From Caulobacter sp. UNC279MFTsu5.1 (GTDB taxonomy: Bacteria > Pseudomonadota > Alphaproteobacteria > Caulobacterales > Caulobacteraceae), in assembly GCF_900114015.1 (NCBI RefSeq), contig NZ_FORN01000004.1, forward strand, positions 164,595-228,594: a stretch of DNA of 64,000 nt, written 5' to 3'. The notes under the pieces are model-generated. The model was not told where the DNA came from, did not search any database, and saw only the letters and a list, made by a program, of their open reading frames with translations. Of this stretch, positions 7,233 to 16,599 are shown piece by piece (within the stretch, counting starts at the first letter, position 1; each line of letters opens with the position of its first letter). The translations under genes were made by a program, and so were the position numbers.

Positions 7233-9500
7233 CTACCCGTCCAGCGCCGCCTCGATCCGGCACACCACCCCGTCCGGCCTGAAGTCGATATGCGCCTCGC
7301 CCGACAGCTCGGCCGCCAGGCCACGTTCGATCAGGCGCGAGCCGAAGCCGCGCCGGGTCGGCGGCGCCACCGGCGGGCCGCCGGTCTCGGTCCAGGTCAG
7401 CACCAGGCGGGACTGGACGGACCCCGGGACCACGCTCCAGGCGATCCGCACCTGGCCCGGCGGCGTCGACAGCGCCCCGTACTTGACCGCGTTGGTCGCC
7501 AGCTCGTGCAGCGCCATCGACAGCGACAGGGCCATGCGCGGCGACAGCCGCACCGGCCGGCCGATGAGCGCGAAGCGCTCGGGGCCGCCGTGCACGGTCT
7601 CCAGCCGGACCAGCAGGTCCAGGAGGTCGGCCCCCTCCCAGTTCTCGCGGGTCAGCAGGTCGTGGGCCTCGGCCAGGGCGACGACGCGGGCCGAGAACGC
7701 CTCCTGAGCCTGGGGCAGCGAGCGGGCGGCGTGGAAGGTCTGGGCGGCGATGGCCTGGATCGTAGCCAGCGAGTTCTTGACCCGATGGTTCAGCTCGTTG
7801 ACCAGCAGCCGCAGATGCAGCTCGGCCCGCTTGCGGTCGGTGATGTCGACGGTGGCGCCGACCACCCGCGTCGGCCTGCCGGCCTCGTCGAAGAAGCCGC
7901 GCCCCTTGGCCGAGATCCAGCGCTCCCGGCCGTCGTCGCGGCCGATCGTGCGGTACTCGACGTCGATGTCGCGGCGCAGCGCCGGATTCATCGCGGCCCG
8001 CAACGCCTGGCGCGTGGCCTCGCGGTCCTCGGGATGCATGGCGGCGTAGAAGTCGTCCACGCCGACATCCGCGCCCGGCGTGATGCCGAACATGTCGTAG
8101 CCGCGCTCGGACCACCGCAGCTGGCGCTTGGCGACGTCGAAATCCCAGGTGCCGACATTGCCCGCGTCCAGGGCCAGGGCCATGGTCGCCTCCCGCAGCA
8201 TCAGGTCGGCCTCGGCCTCCTTGCGCTCGGTGACGTCGGAGACCACGCCGACGAAGCGCACGCACCGGCTGTCGTGCAGGAAGGCGCGGCCGAAGGTCTC
8301 GATCCAGCGCACCGCGCCGTCGCCCCAGCGCCGGATCCGGTATTCGCGGTTGATCGTGTGGTCGCCGGCCGGGTCCATGGCGCTCCGCACGGCGTCCATC
8401 AGGCCCGGCAGGTCGTCGGGATGGACCAGTCGCTCGAAGGCGCCCGGCGGATCTTCGATCACGCCCTCCGACCAACCGTAGATCTCGCGGCAACGCTTGT
8501 CCCAGAAGCGCTCGCCGGTCTGCGGATTGTGGTCCCAGCGGCCCAGGCCGGCGGCGTCGACGGCGATGCGCAGGTCGGCCTCGGCCGCCTCCAGGGCCTG
8601 CTCGATGCGCTTGCGGTCGGTGATGTCGACCATCACGCCGCGATGGCGGACGGCCCAGCCGTTGGCGTCTCGCTCGACCCGGCCGCGAGTCTGCACCCAC
8701 CGGACCGAACCGTCGGCCTGGATCAGCCGATACTCCTCGTCGAAGTCGCCCGTGGTCTTCAGGTGTGTGCGGCCCGACTTCAGCAGCCGTGCATGGTCGT
8801 CAGGGTGCAGGGCCCTGCTGAATTCCGCCAGCGGCGCCCCGGCGGCGGCCCGTTCGGGATCAACGCCGTGGAACATCGCGTAGCGGGCGTCGGCATAGAC
8901 CTTGTCGGTGACGATGTCCCAGTCCCAGGTCCCCACGCCGCTGGCCGCCCGCAGGGCCAGCTGGTAGCGCTCCTCGCTGGTGCGCAGGGCCTGGTCGGCC
9001 TGCACCTTCCGCGTAACGTCGGTCAGGGCGATCAGCACCCCGCCCACGCCCGACGGCGCTGCGGCGTCGGGCAAGGGGCTGAGGCGGATGGTGAAGTAGC
9101 CGTCGGTGGTCGAGCCGTCCGGATGGGTGGTGGAAAGCGGCAGCTCCTCGATGATCGTGCCGCCGCTGGCCCCGGCCAGGATCGCCCGCTCGGGCCCCTC
9201 GGACTCGGCGGCCGAACTCGGCGGCGCCTCGGCGAAGGTCGTGCCCAGGACGTGTGGATGGCGCTCGCCCAGCATGGGCGCATAGGCGTCGTTGTAGATC
9301 AGCACCAGCTCGGGGCCCCAGCGCAGGGCGCTGGGAAACCGGCTGGCGACGATCGTGTCGACAGCGAACCTCAGGCAGGGCGACCAGGTCGCCCGCGGCC
9401 CGAGCGGCGTCGCCGCCCAGTTGAACGTGCCGATCCGCTCGCGCATTTCGCCCGGCGCGAACGTCTCGACGGCGAGCCCCTGGTCACGGGTTTTCACCAT
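7233..9500 (-). CDS. HWE-family sensor histidine kinase with four PAS domains
   Basis: A 755-residue cytoplasmic sensor kinase. Four PAS/PAC modules occupy roughly residues 35-165, 170-300, 300-425 and 430-555, each PAC ending in VDITDRK/VTERKEA. The kinase core is the HWE type: phospho-acceptor His572 in LNHRVKNSLATIQ, N-box ALHELATNAVKYGALS, WTETGG carrying the family W-x-E, and a G-box RRGFGSRLIERG. No transmembrane segment is visible. HWE kinases often serve light or general stress responses, but no cognate response regulator is adjacent, so it is an orphan. Confidence 0.93.
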   Translation of the reverse strand: MVKTRDQGLAVETFAPGEMRERIGTFNWAATPLGPRATWSPCLRFAVDTIVASRFPSALRWGPELVLIYNDAYAPMLGERHPHVLGTTFAEAPPSSAAESEGPERAILAGASGGTIIEELPLSTTHPDGSTTDGYFTIRLSPLPDAAAPSGVGGVLIALTDVTRKVQADQALRTSEERYQLALRAASGVGTWDWDIVTDKVYADARYAMFHGVDPERAAAGAPLAEFSRALHPDDHARLLKSGRTHLKTTGDFDEEYRLIQADGSVRWVQTRGRVERDANGWAVRHRGVMVDITDRKRIEQALEAAEADLRIAVDAAGLGRWDHNPQTGERFWDKRCREIYGWSEGVIEDPPGAFERLVHPDDLPGLMDAVRSAMDPAGDHTINREYRIRRWGDGAVRWIETFGRAFLHDSRCVRFVGVVSDVTERKEAEADLMLREATMALALDAGNVGTWDFDVAKRQLRWSERGYDMFGITPGADVGVDDFYAAMHPEDREATRQALRAAMNPALRRDIDVEYRTIGRDDGRERWISAKGRGFFDEAGRPTRVVGATVDITDRKRAELHLRLLVNELNHRVKNSLATIQAIAAQTFHAARSLPQAQEAFSARVVALAEAHDLLTRENWEGADLLDLLVRLETVHGGPERFALIGRPVRLSPRMALSLSMALHELATNAVKYGALSTPPGQVRIAWSVVPGSVQSRLVLTWTETGGPPVAPPTRRGFGSRLIERGLAAELSGEAHIDFRPDGVVCRIEAALDG

Positions 9501-9649
9501 GCCCGTGTTCCTTCCCGACCGCGATCACGGCCAAGGTGCAGCAGACCTCATGGCAGGCGACGTTTCAAGCCGCGGCGCGGGAACCAGGGCCTTTCGGCCG
9601 ACAAAAAGCCCCCGCTTCCACCTCAGATGGCGAAAAAACGGCCGTTATT

Positions 9650-11062
9650 TCATTCGGTTGCGGTCGACTGGCAGACCGACGGGCGCGGTCGGCCCTCGCT
9701 GCGCCAGGCCACCCAGGCGGCGGCGAGCAACACGCCCGCCGCGATCAGGCCGGAGGTCCGCAGGCCGGCGGCGATCCGATCGGGTCCGCCGGCCGCCAGG
9801 GCGCCCATCACCGCCACCCCGGCAGCTCCCGCCGCCTGGCGGCAAGCGTTCAGCACGCCCGAGGCCGTGCCCGAGACATGGCGGTCGACGCTGGCCAGCA
9901 GGGCGCTGGTCATGGCCGGCACGGCCGTGCCCATGCCGGCGGGGATCAGCAGGAAGCCCGGGATCATCAGCCAGTATGGCGTCGATGGCGAAAGCCGGCT
10001 GGTCAGGGCGTAGCCGATCGCCGCCACCAGCACCCCGCCGGCCATGGTCCGCGCCGGGCCGAACCGGTGGGCGATCCGCCCGCTCAGCAGGTTGGAGACG
10101 ATGAAGGTCGCCGTCAGCGGCAGGAAGGCCAGGCCCGCCTGCACCACGCCGTACCCCGCCGACCGCTGCAGGAAGAGGCCCAGCACGAAGATCACACCGT
10201 AATAGGTGAAGTTGACGCCGACCCCGATCACCACCGCCGACCACACCATGCGGTTCTGGAACGCTTCCAAAGGTACGACTGGATGCGCGCTGCGCATCTC
10301 GACCGCCAGGAAGGCCGCCGCCGCTACAAGACCCAACAACAGGGCGCCCGGCGCCAGCGGGTCGCCCCAGCCGCGATGGCCGCCCTCGATCACCGCCCCG
10401 ACCAGGCAGGCCAGGGCGACGAAGGCCAGGGCCTGGCCGGGCAGGTCCAGCGGCCGCTTCTCGCGCGGCGGGACCTCGGGCGCGACGGCCAGGGTCAGGG
10501 CCGCGCCCAGCAGGCAGAGCGGCAGGTTGACCAGGAACACCCAGCGCCAGCCCAGGGCGCCGATCAGCAGGCCGCCGATCACCGGTCCGGCGGCGATCGA
10601 CACCCCGCCCGCCGCCGTCCACCAGCCCACGGCCCAGGCCCGCGCCCTGTCGTCGCCCGCCGCCGCGTGGGTGATCAGGGCCAGGGACGGCGGCACCAAC
10701 AGGGCGGCGGCCGCGCCCTGGACCGCTCGGGCCAGGATCAGCTGCGGCGCGTCCTGCGCCAGGCCGCAGGCCGCCGACGACGCCGCGAACAGCACCAGCC
10801 CCGCCAGGAAAGCCCGTCGCGGTCCGAACCGGTCGCCCAGCGCCCCGGCCGACAGCAGCAGCGCCGCCAGCAGCAGGGTGTAGGCGTCGACCACCCATTG
10901 CAGACTGGCGGTCGGCGCCTGGAACTCGCGTCCGATGGCGTCCAGGGCCACATTGACGATGGTCACGTCCAGCTGGACGATCGTGAAGCCGAAGCTGGCG
11001 GCGATCAGGATCGGCGGCAGGCCGGCGGGACGGGCGGAGGACGCGACTCGGACGTTGGTCAT
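9650..11062 (-). CDS. DHA2 family MFS drug efflux transporter
   Basis: A 470-residue, about 14-TM transporter of the EmrB/QacA type. LDVTIVNVALDAI in the first helix is the DHA2 motif D1, and GALGDRFGPRR is the MFS motif A loop between helices 2 and 3. It is divergent from an ArsR-family regulator 121 bases away, which suggests that regulator controls this pump. It probably exports hydrophobic toxic compounds; substrate unknown. Confidence 0.92.
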   Translation of the reverse strand: MTNVRVASSARPAGLPPILIAASFGFTIVQLDVTIVNVALDAIGREFQAPTASLQWVVDAYTLLLAALLLSAGALGDRFGPRRAFLAGLVLFAASSAACGLAQDAPQLILARAVQGAAAALLVPPSLALITHAAAGDDRARAWAVGWWTAAGGVSIAAGPVIGGLLIGALGWRWVFLVNLPLCLLGAALTLAVAPEVPPREKRPLDLPGQALAFVALACLVGAVIEGGHRGWGDPLAPGALLLGLVAAAAFLAVEMRSAHPVVPLEAFQNRMVWSAVVIGVGVNFTYYGVIFVLGLFLQRSAGYGVVQAGLAFLPLTATFIVSNLLSGRIAHRFGPARTMAGGVLVAAIGYALTSRLSPSTPYWLMIPGFLLIPAGMGTAVPAMTSALLASVDRHVSGTASGVLNACRQAAGAAGVAVMGALAAGGPDRIAAGLRTSGLIAAGVLLAAAWVAWRSEGRPRPSVCQSTATE

Positions 11063-11183
11063 GGGTCGATCTTCGCCGGGTTTGACCCGCGATGTTACAG
11101 CAACGACTGAAGCATCCCGTCCGCCCTTCGCCTATATTCCGCTCATCCCGACGCAAGTCGGGACAAGCGGAGTTTGGATCGCC

Positions 11184-12140
11184 ATGGAAGCCAACATCGC
11201 CTCCCCCGCCGCCCTGATCGGCGATCCCGGCCGGGCGGCCATGCTGCAGGCCCTGCAGGACGGACGGGCCCATCCGGCCGGCGCCTTGGCCTGGGCGGCC
11301 GGCCTGAGCGCCCAGGCCGCCAGCAACCACTTGGCCAGGCTGGTCGACGGCGGGCTGGTCAGCGTCGAACGCGAGGGCCGCCACCGCTATTACCGCCTGG
11401 CCAACGCCGAGGTCGCCCACGTGCTGGAGGCCCTGGCCGTGCTGGCCGCGCCCGTTCGCTCGCTGGAGCAGCCGCGCTCGCCCCTGGCCCGCGCCCTACG
11501 CGAGGGCCGCTGCTGCTACGGCCACCTGGCCGGCCGGCTGGGCATAGCGGTGACCGACGCCCTGGTGGCCCATGACCTGATCCGGCCGATCGACGGCAAG
11601 CTTTACGAGGTCCCGCCCGCCGGCCGCGTCTGGTTCGAGGACCTGGGCCTGGACCTGGACGCCCTGCGCTCCAAGCGCGGCGCCGCCCGCCAGTGCCTGG
11701 ACTGGACCGAACGTCGCCACCATCTTGCCGGCCCGCTGGGCGTGACCCTCCTGAGCCGCATGGTCGCCCTGGGCTGGATCCAGACCGTCGCCGGCAGCCG
11801 GGCGGCGCGGCTGACCGCGTCGGGGCGCGAGGAACTGAGGAAGCGGCTGAGGGTCGAGCTGGACGGTCTGGAGGGGCGCGAGGCGGCTTGCCCCTCCCGT
11901 CTCCCCTTGCGGGAGAAGGTGTCGGCGGAGCCGACGGATGAGGGGTCGCGCAAACGGAAACCGCCGCGACCGGCCTTTCCGCTGATCATGGCGGACGGGC
12001 CCTTCAACCCCTCACCCGACCTCCTTCGGAGGCCACCCTCCCCCGCAGGGGGAGAGGGAAACGCTCAATCGTTGGGCGGATCGCGAGGGGGGCGCCATCT
12101 TCCCAAAAGTGTCCCAAGCCAAAACACGCCTCATGATTGA
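11184..12140 (+). CDS. ArsR-family winged-helix regulator with repeat-derived C-terminus
   Basis: A 318-residue open frame. Residues ~8-95 form an ArsR-type winged helix (ALIGDPGRAAMLQALQDGR, AGLSAQAASNHLARLVDGGLV, GRHRYYRLAN). Residues ~100-235 are a second domain seen in longer ArsR proteins, with CCYGHLAGRLG and a helical C-terminal part. From about residue 236 the frame runs into an intergenic palindromic repeat (11891-12058) and ends only at 12140, giving ~80 low-complexity residues unlikely to be part of the ancestral protein. Divergent from the DHA2 pump, its probable target. Confidence 0.85.
   Translation: MEANIASPAALIGDPGRAAMLQALQDGRAHPAGALAWAAGLSAQAASNHLARLVDGGLVSVEREGRHRYYRLANAEVAHVLEALAVLAAPVRSLEQPRSPLARALREGRCCYGHLAGRLGIAVTDALVAHDLIRPIDGKLYEVPPAGRVWFEDLGLDLDALRSKRGAARQCLDWTERRHHLAGPLGVTLLSRMVALGWIQTVAGSRAARLTASGREELRKRLRVELDGLEGREAACPSRLPLREKVSAEPTDEGSRKRKPPRPAFPLIMADGPFNPSPDLLRRPPSPAGGEGNAQSLGGSRGGRHLPKSVPSQNTPHD
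11891..12058. repeat. Intergenic palindromic repeat, family 1
   Basis: Outer arms of CTCCCCTTGCGGGAGA and CCCCCGCAGGGGGAGAGGG type flank GTCGGCGGAGCCGACGGATG and CTCACCCGACC. The same arrangement recurs at 52295-52457 and, shortened, at 28607-28733. Unusually, this copy lies inside an open reading frame. Confidence 0.8.
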
Positions 12141-12171
12141 TACTGCCGCTCCCCGCTCCGGAGCCCCCGCC

Positions 12172-12504
12172 ATGCCCGACTTCAAGCTCGCCCTCGCCCC
12201 GAACCAGCTGACCCAGACGATCAATCCGTGGTCCTGGACCTTCGGCAATGTCAGCCTGTTCAGCATCAACCTGGGCAAGTCGGCCGCCCCCGACGTCGAG
12301 GCGCGGATCCTCGACGAGGTCGGCAGCTACGGCCGCCAGCTGGGCCGGATCGGCGAGGCGCTGTCGGTGATCGTCGACTGGGCCGAGGCGCAGGGCCTGC
12401 CCGAGCACAAGGCGATCACCGACCTCAAGCTCCAGCTGGAGCATGTGGACGTGATCCGACGGGAGGAGAAGGCGGCGACGCCCACAGCCACCGCCGCCGA
12501 ATAG
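12172..12504 (+). CDS. Conserved hypothetical protein
   Basis: A 110-residue soluble protein. ATG 12172 is chosen because GGAG lies about 9 bases upstream; ATG 12133 is possible in the same frame. The C-terminal half is helical (EARILDEVGSYGRQLGRIGEALSVIVDW), ending in a Glu/Ala/Thr tail. It resembles small Caulobacter proteins of unknown function. It is convergent with the membrane protein at 12534. Confidence 0.65.
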   Translation: MPDFKLALAPNQLTQTINPWSWTFGNVSLFSINLGKSAAPDVEARILDEVGSYGRQLGRIGEALSVIVDWAEAQGLPEHKAITDLKLQLEHVDVIRREEKAATPTATAAE

Positions 12505-12533
12505 CGCCCTTCCTCCCCTCGCGGCGCAAAAGA

Positions 12534-13070
12534 CTAGGCCGCGCCCCGCAGCTTGCGCAGGCGGTTGGCGCCGCGCAGGCCGTTGTAGAACAGCAGCAGG
12601 CAGACCAGGTCCACCACCACCGCCAGGACCTGGCGCCAGACCGGGATCATGTGGGCGTGCGCGGTCGCGGGGTTGACCATGCCCAGGATCAACATCAGCA
12701 GGCTGTACAGCGCCAGCAGCCCCAGCAGCAGCGGGATGACCGGGTTGGGCTTGCGCCACTGTACGGCGCCCAGCACCACGAACACCGCCGCGATCCCGAC
12801 GCTCAGGGCCAGCGTGGTGTAGACCATCGCCGGGCCCATCATCGCCATGGCCGCCTGCCCCGCCTGGCTGTTCTCGCCGTACATGGTCGCCGTCACCGAG
12901 CGCAGCTGAGCCAGGTAACCGTCGATGTTCACTGCGATCAGCAACGCGCCGAACAGGCCGTGCGCGGCGGTGACGAACGCGCCCACGGCGCCGGCGCGGC
13001 CCGAGGCCAGGGCCTCGTCCTCGGTGGAGATGGCGGCGGCCGGATTGAGCCAGCGCGACAGGTCGGTCAT
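12534..13070 (-). CDS. Four-TM membrane protein of unknown function
   Basis: A 178-residue protein with four predicted helices: near residues 26-48 ([19 protein letters not shown]), 83-103, 110-132 and 145-163. N-terminal and C-terminal ends are charged. No family recognised. It follows the MsbA-like exporter gene on the same strand with a 68-base gap, so co-transcription is possible. Confidence 0.7.
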   Translation of the reverse strand: MTDLSRWLNPAAAISTEDEALASGRAGAVGAFVTAAHGLFGALLIAVNIDGYLAQLRSVTATMYGENSQAGQAAMAMMGPAMVYTTLALSVGIAAVFVVLGAVQWRKPNPVIPLLLGLLALYSLLMLILGMVNPATAHAHMIPVWRQVLAVVVDLVCLLLFYNGLRGANRLRKLRGAA

Positions 13071-13138
13071 TGGAAAGCCCCCAGGGTTACAAGCTTGACC
13101 GCACCATCGGCAGTTGCGGCCGGCCGGTCAACGGGCCC

Positions 13139-14989
13139 CTAGGCCGCCTCCACCCCGAACTGCAGGCGCGCCAGCTTGGCGTAGAGCCCGCCCTGGGCCG
13201 ACAGTTCGGCGTGGGTGCCCTGCTCCACGACCCGGCCGTCCTCCATGACCACGATGCGGTCGGCCTTGAGCACGGTGGCCAGGCGGTGGGCGATGACCAG
13301 GGTCGTGCGGTCGCTCATGGCGTCGTGCAGCGCCTTCTGGACCAGGCGTTCGTTCTCGGCGTCCAGGGCGCTGGTGGCCTCGTCCAGCAGCAGGATCGGC
13401 GCCTCGCGCACCAGGGCGCGGGCGATGGCCAGGCGTTGGCGCTGGCCGCCCGACAGGGTCTTGGCCCGCTCGCCGACCGGGGTGTCGAAGCCCTGCGGCA
13501 GGGCGTTGATGAAGGTCGTGGCCTGGGCGGCGTCGGCGGCGGCGCGGGCCTGGGCCTCGCTGGCGTCCTCGCGGCCGAAGCGGATGTTGTCCAGGGCCGA
13601 GCCCGAGAACAGCGGGCTGTCCTGGGCCACCAGGGCCATGCGATCGCGCACCTCGGCCGGGTCGGCTTCGCGCAGGTCGACGCCGTCCAGCCGCACCACG
13701 CCAGCCTGCGGGTCGTAGAAGCGCAGCAGCAGGCGCAACACCGTGCTCTTGCCCGCCCCCGACGGCCCCACCAGGGCCACGGTCTCCCCCGGCTTCACGA
13801 CGAGGTCGAAGCCCTTCAGGGCCGGCAGGTCCGGGCGGCCGGGATAGGCGAAGGTCACGCCCTCGAAGGCGATGGCGCCCCGAGCCGGGACGGGCAGCGT
13901 CCGGGGCTTCTCCGGCGCGGCGATGCTGGGGTCGGAATTGAGCAGTTCGGAGATCCGCTCCATGGCCCCCGCGGCCTTCTGGACATCGCCCCAGACCTCG
14001 CCCAGCGAACCGACCGAACCGGCGGCCATCACCGCCAGCATGGCGAACTGGGCCAGGGTGCCGCCGGTCATCTCGCCCTTCAGCACCAGGTGCGCGCCGA
14101 CCCACAACAGCAGGATGATGCCGCCGAACGCCAGGCTCATGATCACCGCCGTCAGGCCGGCCCGGGCGTTGATCCGGCGGACCGAGGCCCCGTAGGCCGC
14201 CTCGACGGCGCCGCCGAACCGGGTTCCGGCCGTGGCCTCCCGCCCGAAGGCCTGGACGGTGTCCAGCGCGTCCAGGCTCTCGCCGGCATAGCCGACCGCG
14301 TCGGCGAACCTGTCCTGGGCGGTAACCGACAGCTTGCGCACGCGCCGGCCCAGCAGGAACATCGGCGCCAGCACCACCGGCACCATCAGGACGATGAAGC
14401 CCGCCAGCTTGGGGCTGACCACCGCCATGTAGCTGAGGCCGCCGATCAGGCTGAGGCTGTTGCGCAGGGCGATCGAGACGCTGGCCCCGACCAGCTGTTC
14501 GACGATGGTGATGTCGGTGGTCATCCGCGACAGCACCTCGCCCGTGCGGGTCTTCAGGAAGAAGGCCGGATCCAGGGTCAGGACGTGGTCGTAGATGGCC
14601 CGGCGCAGGTCGGCGACCACGCGCTCGCCCAGGCGGGTGACGAACAGGAAGCGCAGGGCCGTGGCCGCGGCCAGCACCAGGGCCACGGCGCCCATCATCA
14701 GGAAGGCGCTGTCGACCACGTGCCCGGCGCCCTTGGCGAAGCCCTTGTCGACCACGCCCTTGAAGGTGGCGGTCAGGCCCAGGGTCGCGGCCGTGGAGAA
14801 CAGCAGGAAGAACCCGGCCAGCAGGGCGTAGATCTTGTGGCGCGCCACGAACGGCAGCAGGTGGGCCAGCGGACGGACGTCCTTGCGGCGGGGACGGCGA
14901 TTGGCCGCCTCGGCCAGGCTCTGCACCAGCTCCGCGCCCGCGCTCGGCCTGCCTTCGGCCGAAATCTCGCCCGCGTTCACGTCGCTCAT
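13139..14989 (-). CDS. MsbA-like ABC exporter (fused TM and ATPase domains)
   Basis: A 616-residue half-transporter. The N-terminal membrane domain (residues ~45-330, six helices) is followed by an ATPase with Walker A GPSGAGKS, signature [16 protein letters not shown], Walker B ILLLDEAT and the His switch [12 protein letters not shown] 14989 is preferred over TTG 14992 since AGGGA is 6 bases upstream. It is of ABCB/MsbA/HlyB type and works as a homodimer, exporting lipids or hydrophobic compounds; the substrate is not readable here. Confidence 0.93.
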   Translation of the reverse strand: MSDVNAGEISAEGRPSAGAELVQSLAEAANRRPRRKDVRPLAHLLPFVARHKIYALLAGFFLLFSTAATLGLTATFKGVVDKGFAKGAGHVVDSAFLMMGAVALVLAAATALRFLFVTRLGERVVADLRRAIYDHVLTLDPAFFLKTRTGEVLSRMTTDITIVEQLVGASVSIALRNSLSLIGGLSYMAVVSPKLAGFIVLMVPVVLAPMFLLGRRVRKLSVTAQDRFADAVGYAGESLDALDTVQAFGREATAGTRFGGAVEAAYGASVRRINARAGLTAVIMSLAFGGIILLLWVGAHLVLKGEMTGGTLAQFAMLAVMAAGSVGSLGEVWGDVQKAAGAMERISELLNSDPSIAAPEKPRTLPVPARGAIAFEGVTFAYPGRPDLPALKGFDLVVKPGETVALVGPSGAGKSTVLRLLLRFYDPQAGVVRLDGVDLREADPAEVRDRMALVAQDSPLFSGSALDNIRFGREDASEAQARAAADAAQATTFINALPQGFDTPVGERAKTLSGGQRQRLAIARALVREAPILLLDEATSALDAENERLVQKALHDAMSDRTTLVIAHRLATVLKADRIVVMEDGRVVEQGTHAELSAQGGLYAKLARLQFGVEAA

Positions 14990-15106
14990 CAACTGTCCCT
15001 TGCCAAATTCGCGCGCTTTCTTTATAGCCGCGCGTCTCCGAGAGCCACCCGCAAGGTTTGGCGCCCGCCCACATTACACGCCGCCTCAAGTCGGTTGGAT
15101 CGCCCG

Positions 15107-15334
15107 ATGAAACAAGACATTCACCCCGACTATCACTTCATCACCGTCACCCTGACCGACGGTTCGTCCTATCAGACCCGTTCGACCTACGGGAAAGAAG
15201 GCGCGACCCTGGCGCTGGACATCGATCCGCGCGTGCACCCGGCCTGGACCGGCGGCAACGCCCAGATGATGGACCGCGGCGGCCGCGTCTCGCGCTTCAA
15301 CGCCAAGTTCGCGGGCTTCACCGCCAAGAAGTAA
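15107..15334 (+). CDS. rpmE: 50S ribosomal protein L31
   Basis: A 75-residue protein beginning [19 protein letters not shown], matching the alphaproteobacterial L31 pattern. The zinc-binding Cys quartet of the C+ form is absent, so this is the zinc-free form. A rho-independent terminator follows at 15366-15398. It diverges from the MsbA-like exporter. Confidence 0.96.
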   Translation: MKQDIHPDYHFITVTLTDGSSYQTRSTYGKEGATLALDIDPRVHPAWTGGNAQMMDRGGRVSRFNAKFAGFTAKK

Positions 15335-15365
15335 GCGTTCCACGCTTCTCGCCGTAAGGGCGACG

Positions 15366-15398
15366 AAAGGCCGGTTCCGCGTCGCGGGCCGGCCTTTT
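15366..15398 (+). terminator. Rho-independent terminator of rpmE
   Basis: Stem AAAGGCCGG paired with CCGGCCTTTT, followed by a short T run, about 30 bases after the rpmE stop. Confidence 0.8.
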
Positions 15399-15431
15399 CC
15401 GTTTCTGGTCATGGCACGAGCGCATGCCAGA

Positions 15432-15606
15432 ACCCTCTCCCCCGGGAGTGGGCGGGGCCCGCGCCGAAGGCGTGGGAGGGAGAGGGTTTACGCCCTCGCC
15501 GACTTGTAAGAATTCCGATGCGGGACAGGTGCGACGCCGTCGGCGCCTTAAGCCCTCTCCCTCCCATCGCTACGGGACAGGTCCTTCCCTCTCCCACGGG
15601 AGAGGG
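15432..15606. repeat. Intergenic palindromic repeat, family 2
   Basis: Two arms (CCCTCTCCCCCGGGAG and CTCTCCCACGGGAGAGGG) flank GGGAGGGAGAGGG and CCCTCTCCCTCCCA. A sister copy lies at 50860-51028. Between rpmE and rcdA this is the only notable content. Confidence 0.75.
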
Positions 15607-15619
15607 TCTCAAAAAGCGA

Positions 15620-16129
15620 TCAAGCCGCCCCGAACGCCGCGCTCAGGCGGTCGAACTGGGCCTGCACCGGACGGGGGGCTTCTTCGTCGGCGGCGGCTTC
15701 GAGGTACATGCGCTTGTCCAGGTGGCGGACGCGGTCATAGAGCCGCTCGGAGCGCTGCAGCAGGTTGACGAGGCCGAAGGGCAGGTCCTCGACCGGGGCG
15801 GACTCGCCGGCCTCCAGGCCCAGGCGGTAGTTCTCGGCGCAGGCGTCCTGCGCGGCCATCTCGCCTTCCTTGACCGCCCGCTGGACCAGCAGCCACGAGG
15901 CCACCTGCATCAGGCGCGTGGTCAAGCGCATGCTTTCGCTGGCGTAGGCCAGGGCCGCGTTGCGCGAGAGGATCTTGCTGTCGTGGCGCCCGGCCCCGTC
16001 GAGATAGGCGGCGGTCTCCTCGACCAGCGTCATGCCCTCCTCGAACGTCCGGTCGAAGAGCTCGGAGCGAGCGAAGTCCTGGATCACGCCAGCACGCCAG
16101 GGGGCCGCGGCCACGTTCAACTCGGTCAT
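15620..16129 (-). CDS. rcdA: CtrA-degradation adaptor RcdA (DUF1465 family)
   Basis: A 169-residue helical protein starting MTELNVAAAPWRAGVIQDFA, with DSKILSRNAALAYASESMRLTTRLMQVASWLL matching DUF1465. In C. crescentus RcdA acts with CpdR and PopA to bring CtrA and other substrates to ClpXP at the swarmer-to-stalked transition. The disordered C-terminal tail (EEAPRPVQAQFDRLSAAF) needed for its adaptor role is present. The gene stands alone, flanked by repeat family 2 and the DUF1192 gene. Confidence 0.9.
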   Translation of the reverse strand: MTELNVAAAPWRAGVIQDFARSELFDRTFEEGMTLVEETAAYLDGAGRHDSKILSRNAALAYASESMRLTTRLMQVASWLLVQRAVKEGEMAAQDACAENYRLGLEAGESAPVEDLPFGLVNLLQRSERLYDRVRHLDKRMYLEAAADEEAPRPVQAQFDRLSAAFGAA

Positions 16130-16303
16130 AGCTACTCAATGCCCCTTCGAAAGGCCGCGGGATGGTCCCGCCGGACAGGAGGACTGCAACCCCCGTGCCA
16201 GACAGGATCGTCCCGTTTCGCGACCGCCCCGCCCCAAGATCCGATTCAAGCTCATATCCGAGTCAGGCGGGTCCGAGAGTCCGCCTGTAGCGTAAACCGA
16301 TCG

Positions 16304-16510
16304 TTAGTCCAGGCGACCAAACAGCGCATTGGCCGCGTCGCGCCCCGCCTTCTTCTTGCTCAGTTGCGCGCGGGTGCGGGCGATTTCCGCTTCCAGCGCC
16401 TCGATCCGCTCTTCCAGTTCCGCCACGCCATAGGTGTCCAGGTCCTCGTGCGTCGTGGCGTTGAGCGCATCGCCACGGAAGGCGCGCGGCTCGACCGGTT
16501 CTTCGATCAT
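16304..16510 (-). CDS. DUF1192 family protein
   Basis: A 68-residue protein with a short acidic N-terminus and a coiled coil (VAELEERIEALEAEIARTRAQL), ending DAANALFGRLD, the DUF1192 tail. ATG 16510 is chosen because GGGAG lies 9 bases upstream; ATG 16552 would add 14 residues. Divergent from the quinone oxidoreductase. Function unknown. Confidence 0.8.
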   Translation of the reverse strand: MIEEPVEPRAFRGDALNATTHEDLDTYGVAELEERIEALEAEIARTRAQLSKKKAGRDAANALFGRLD

Positions 16511-16599
16511 CGGATCGGTCTCCCTTTGCTCGACCCCTTTTCGATCTGACATCTGACGCCTACCAAGGGCGCGACGCAAGCCTCACGGGATGCTCCACC

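Noticed and set aside
4868..10013. Several very long open frames antisense to the ABC exporter and histidine kinase genes, and similar ones near 37-39.8 kb
   Set aside because: They mirror real genes, have Gly/Arg/Gln-rich low-complexity translations typical of GC-rich antisense frames, and show no family motif.
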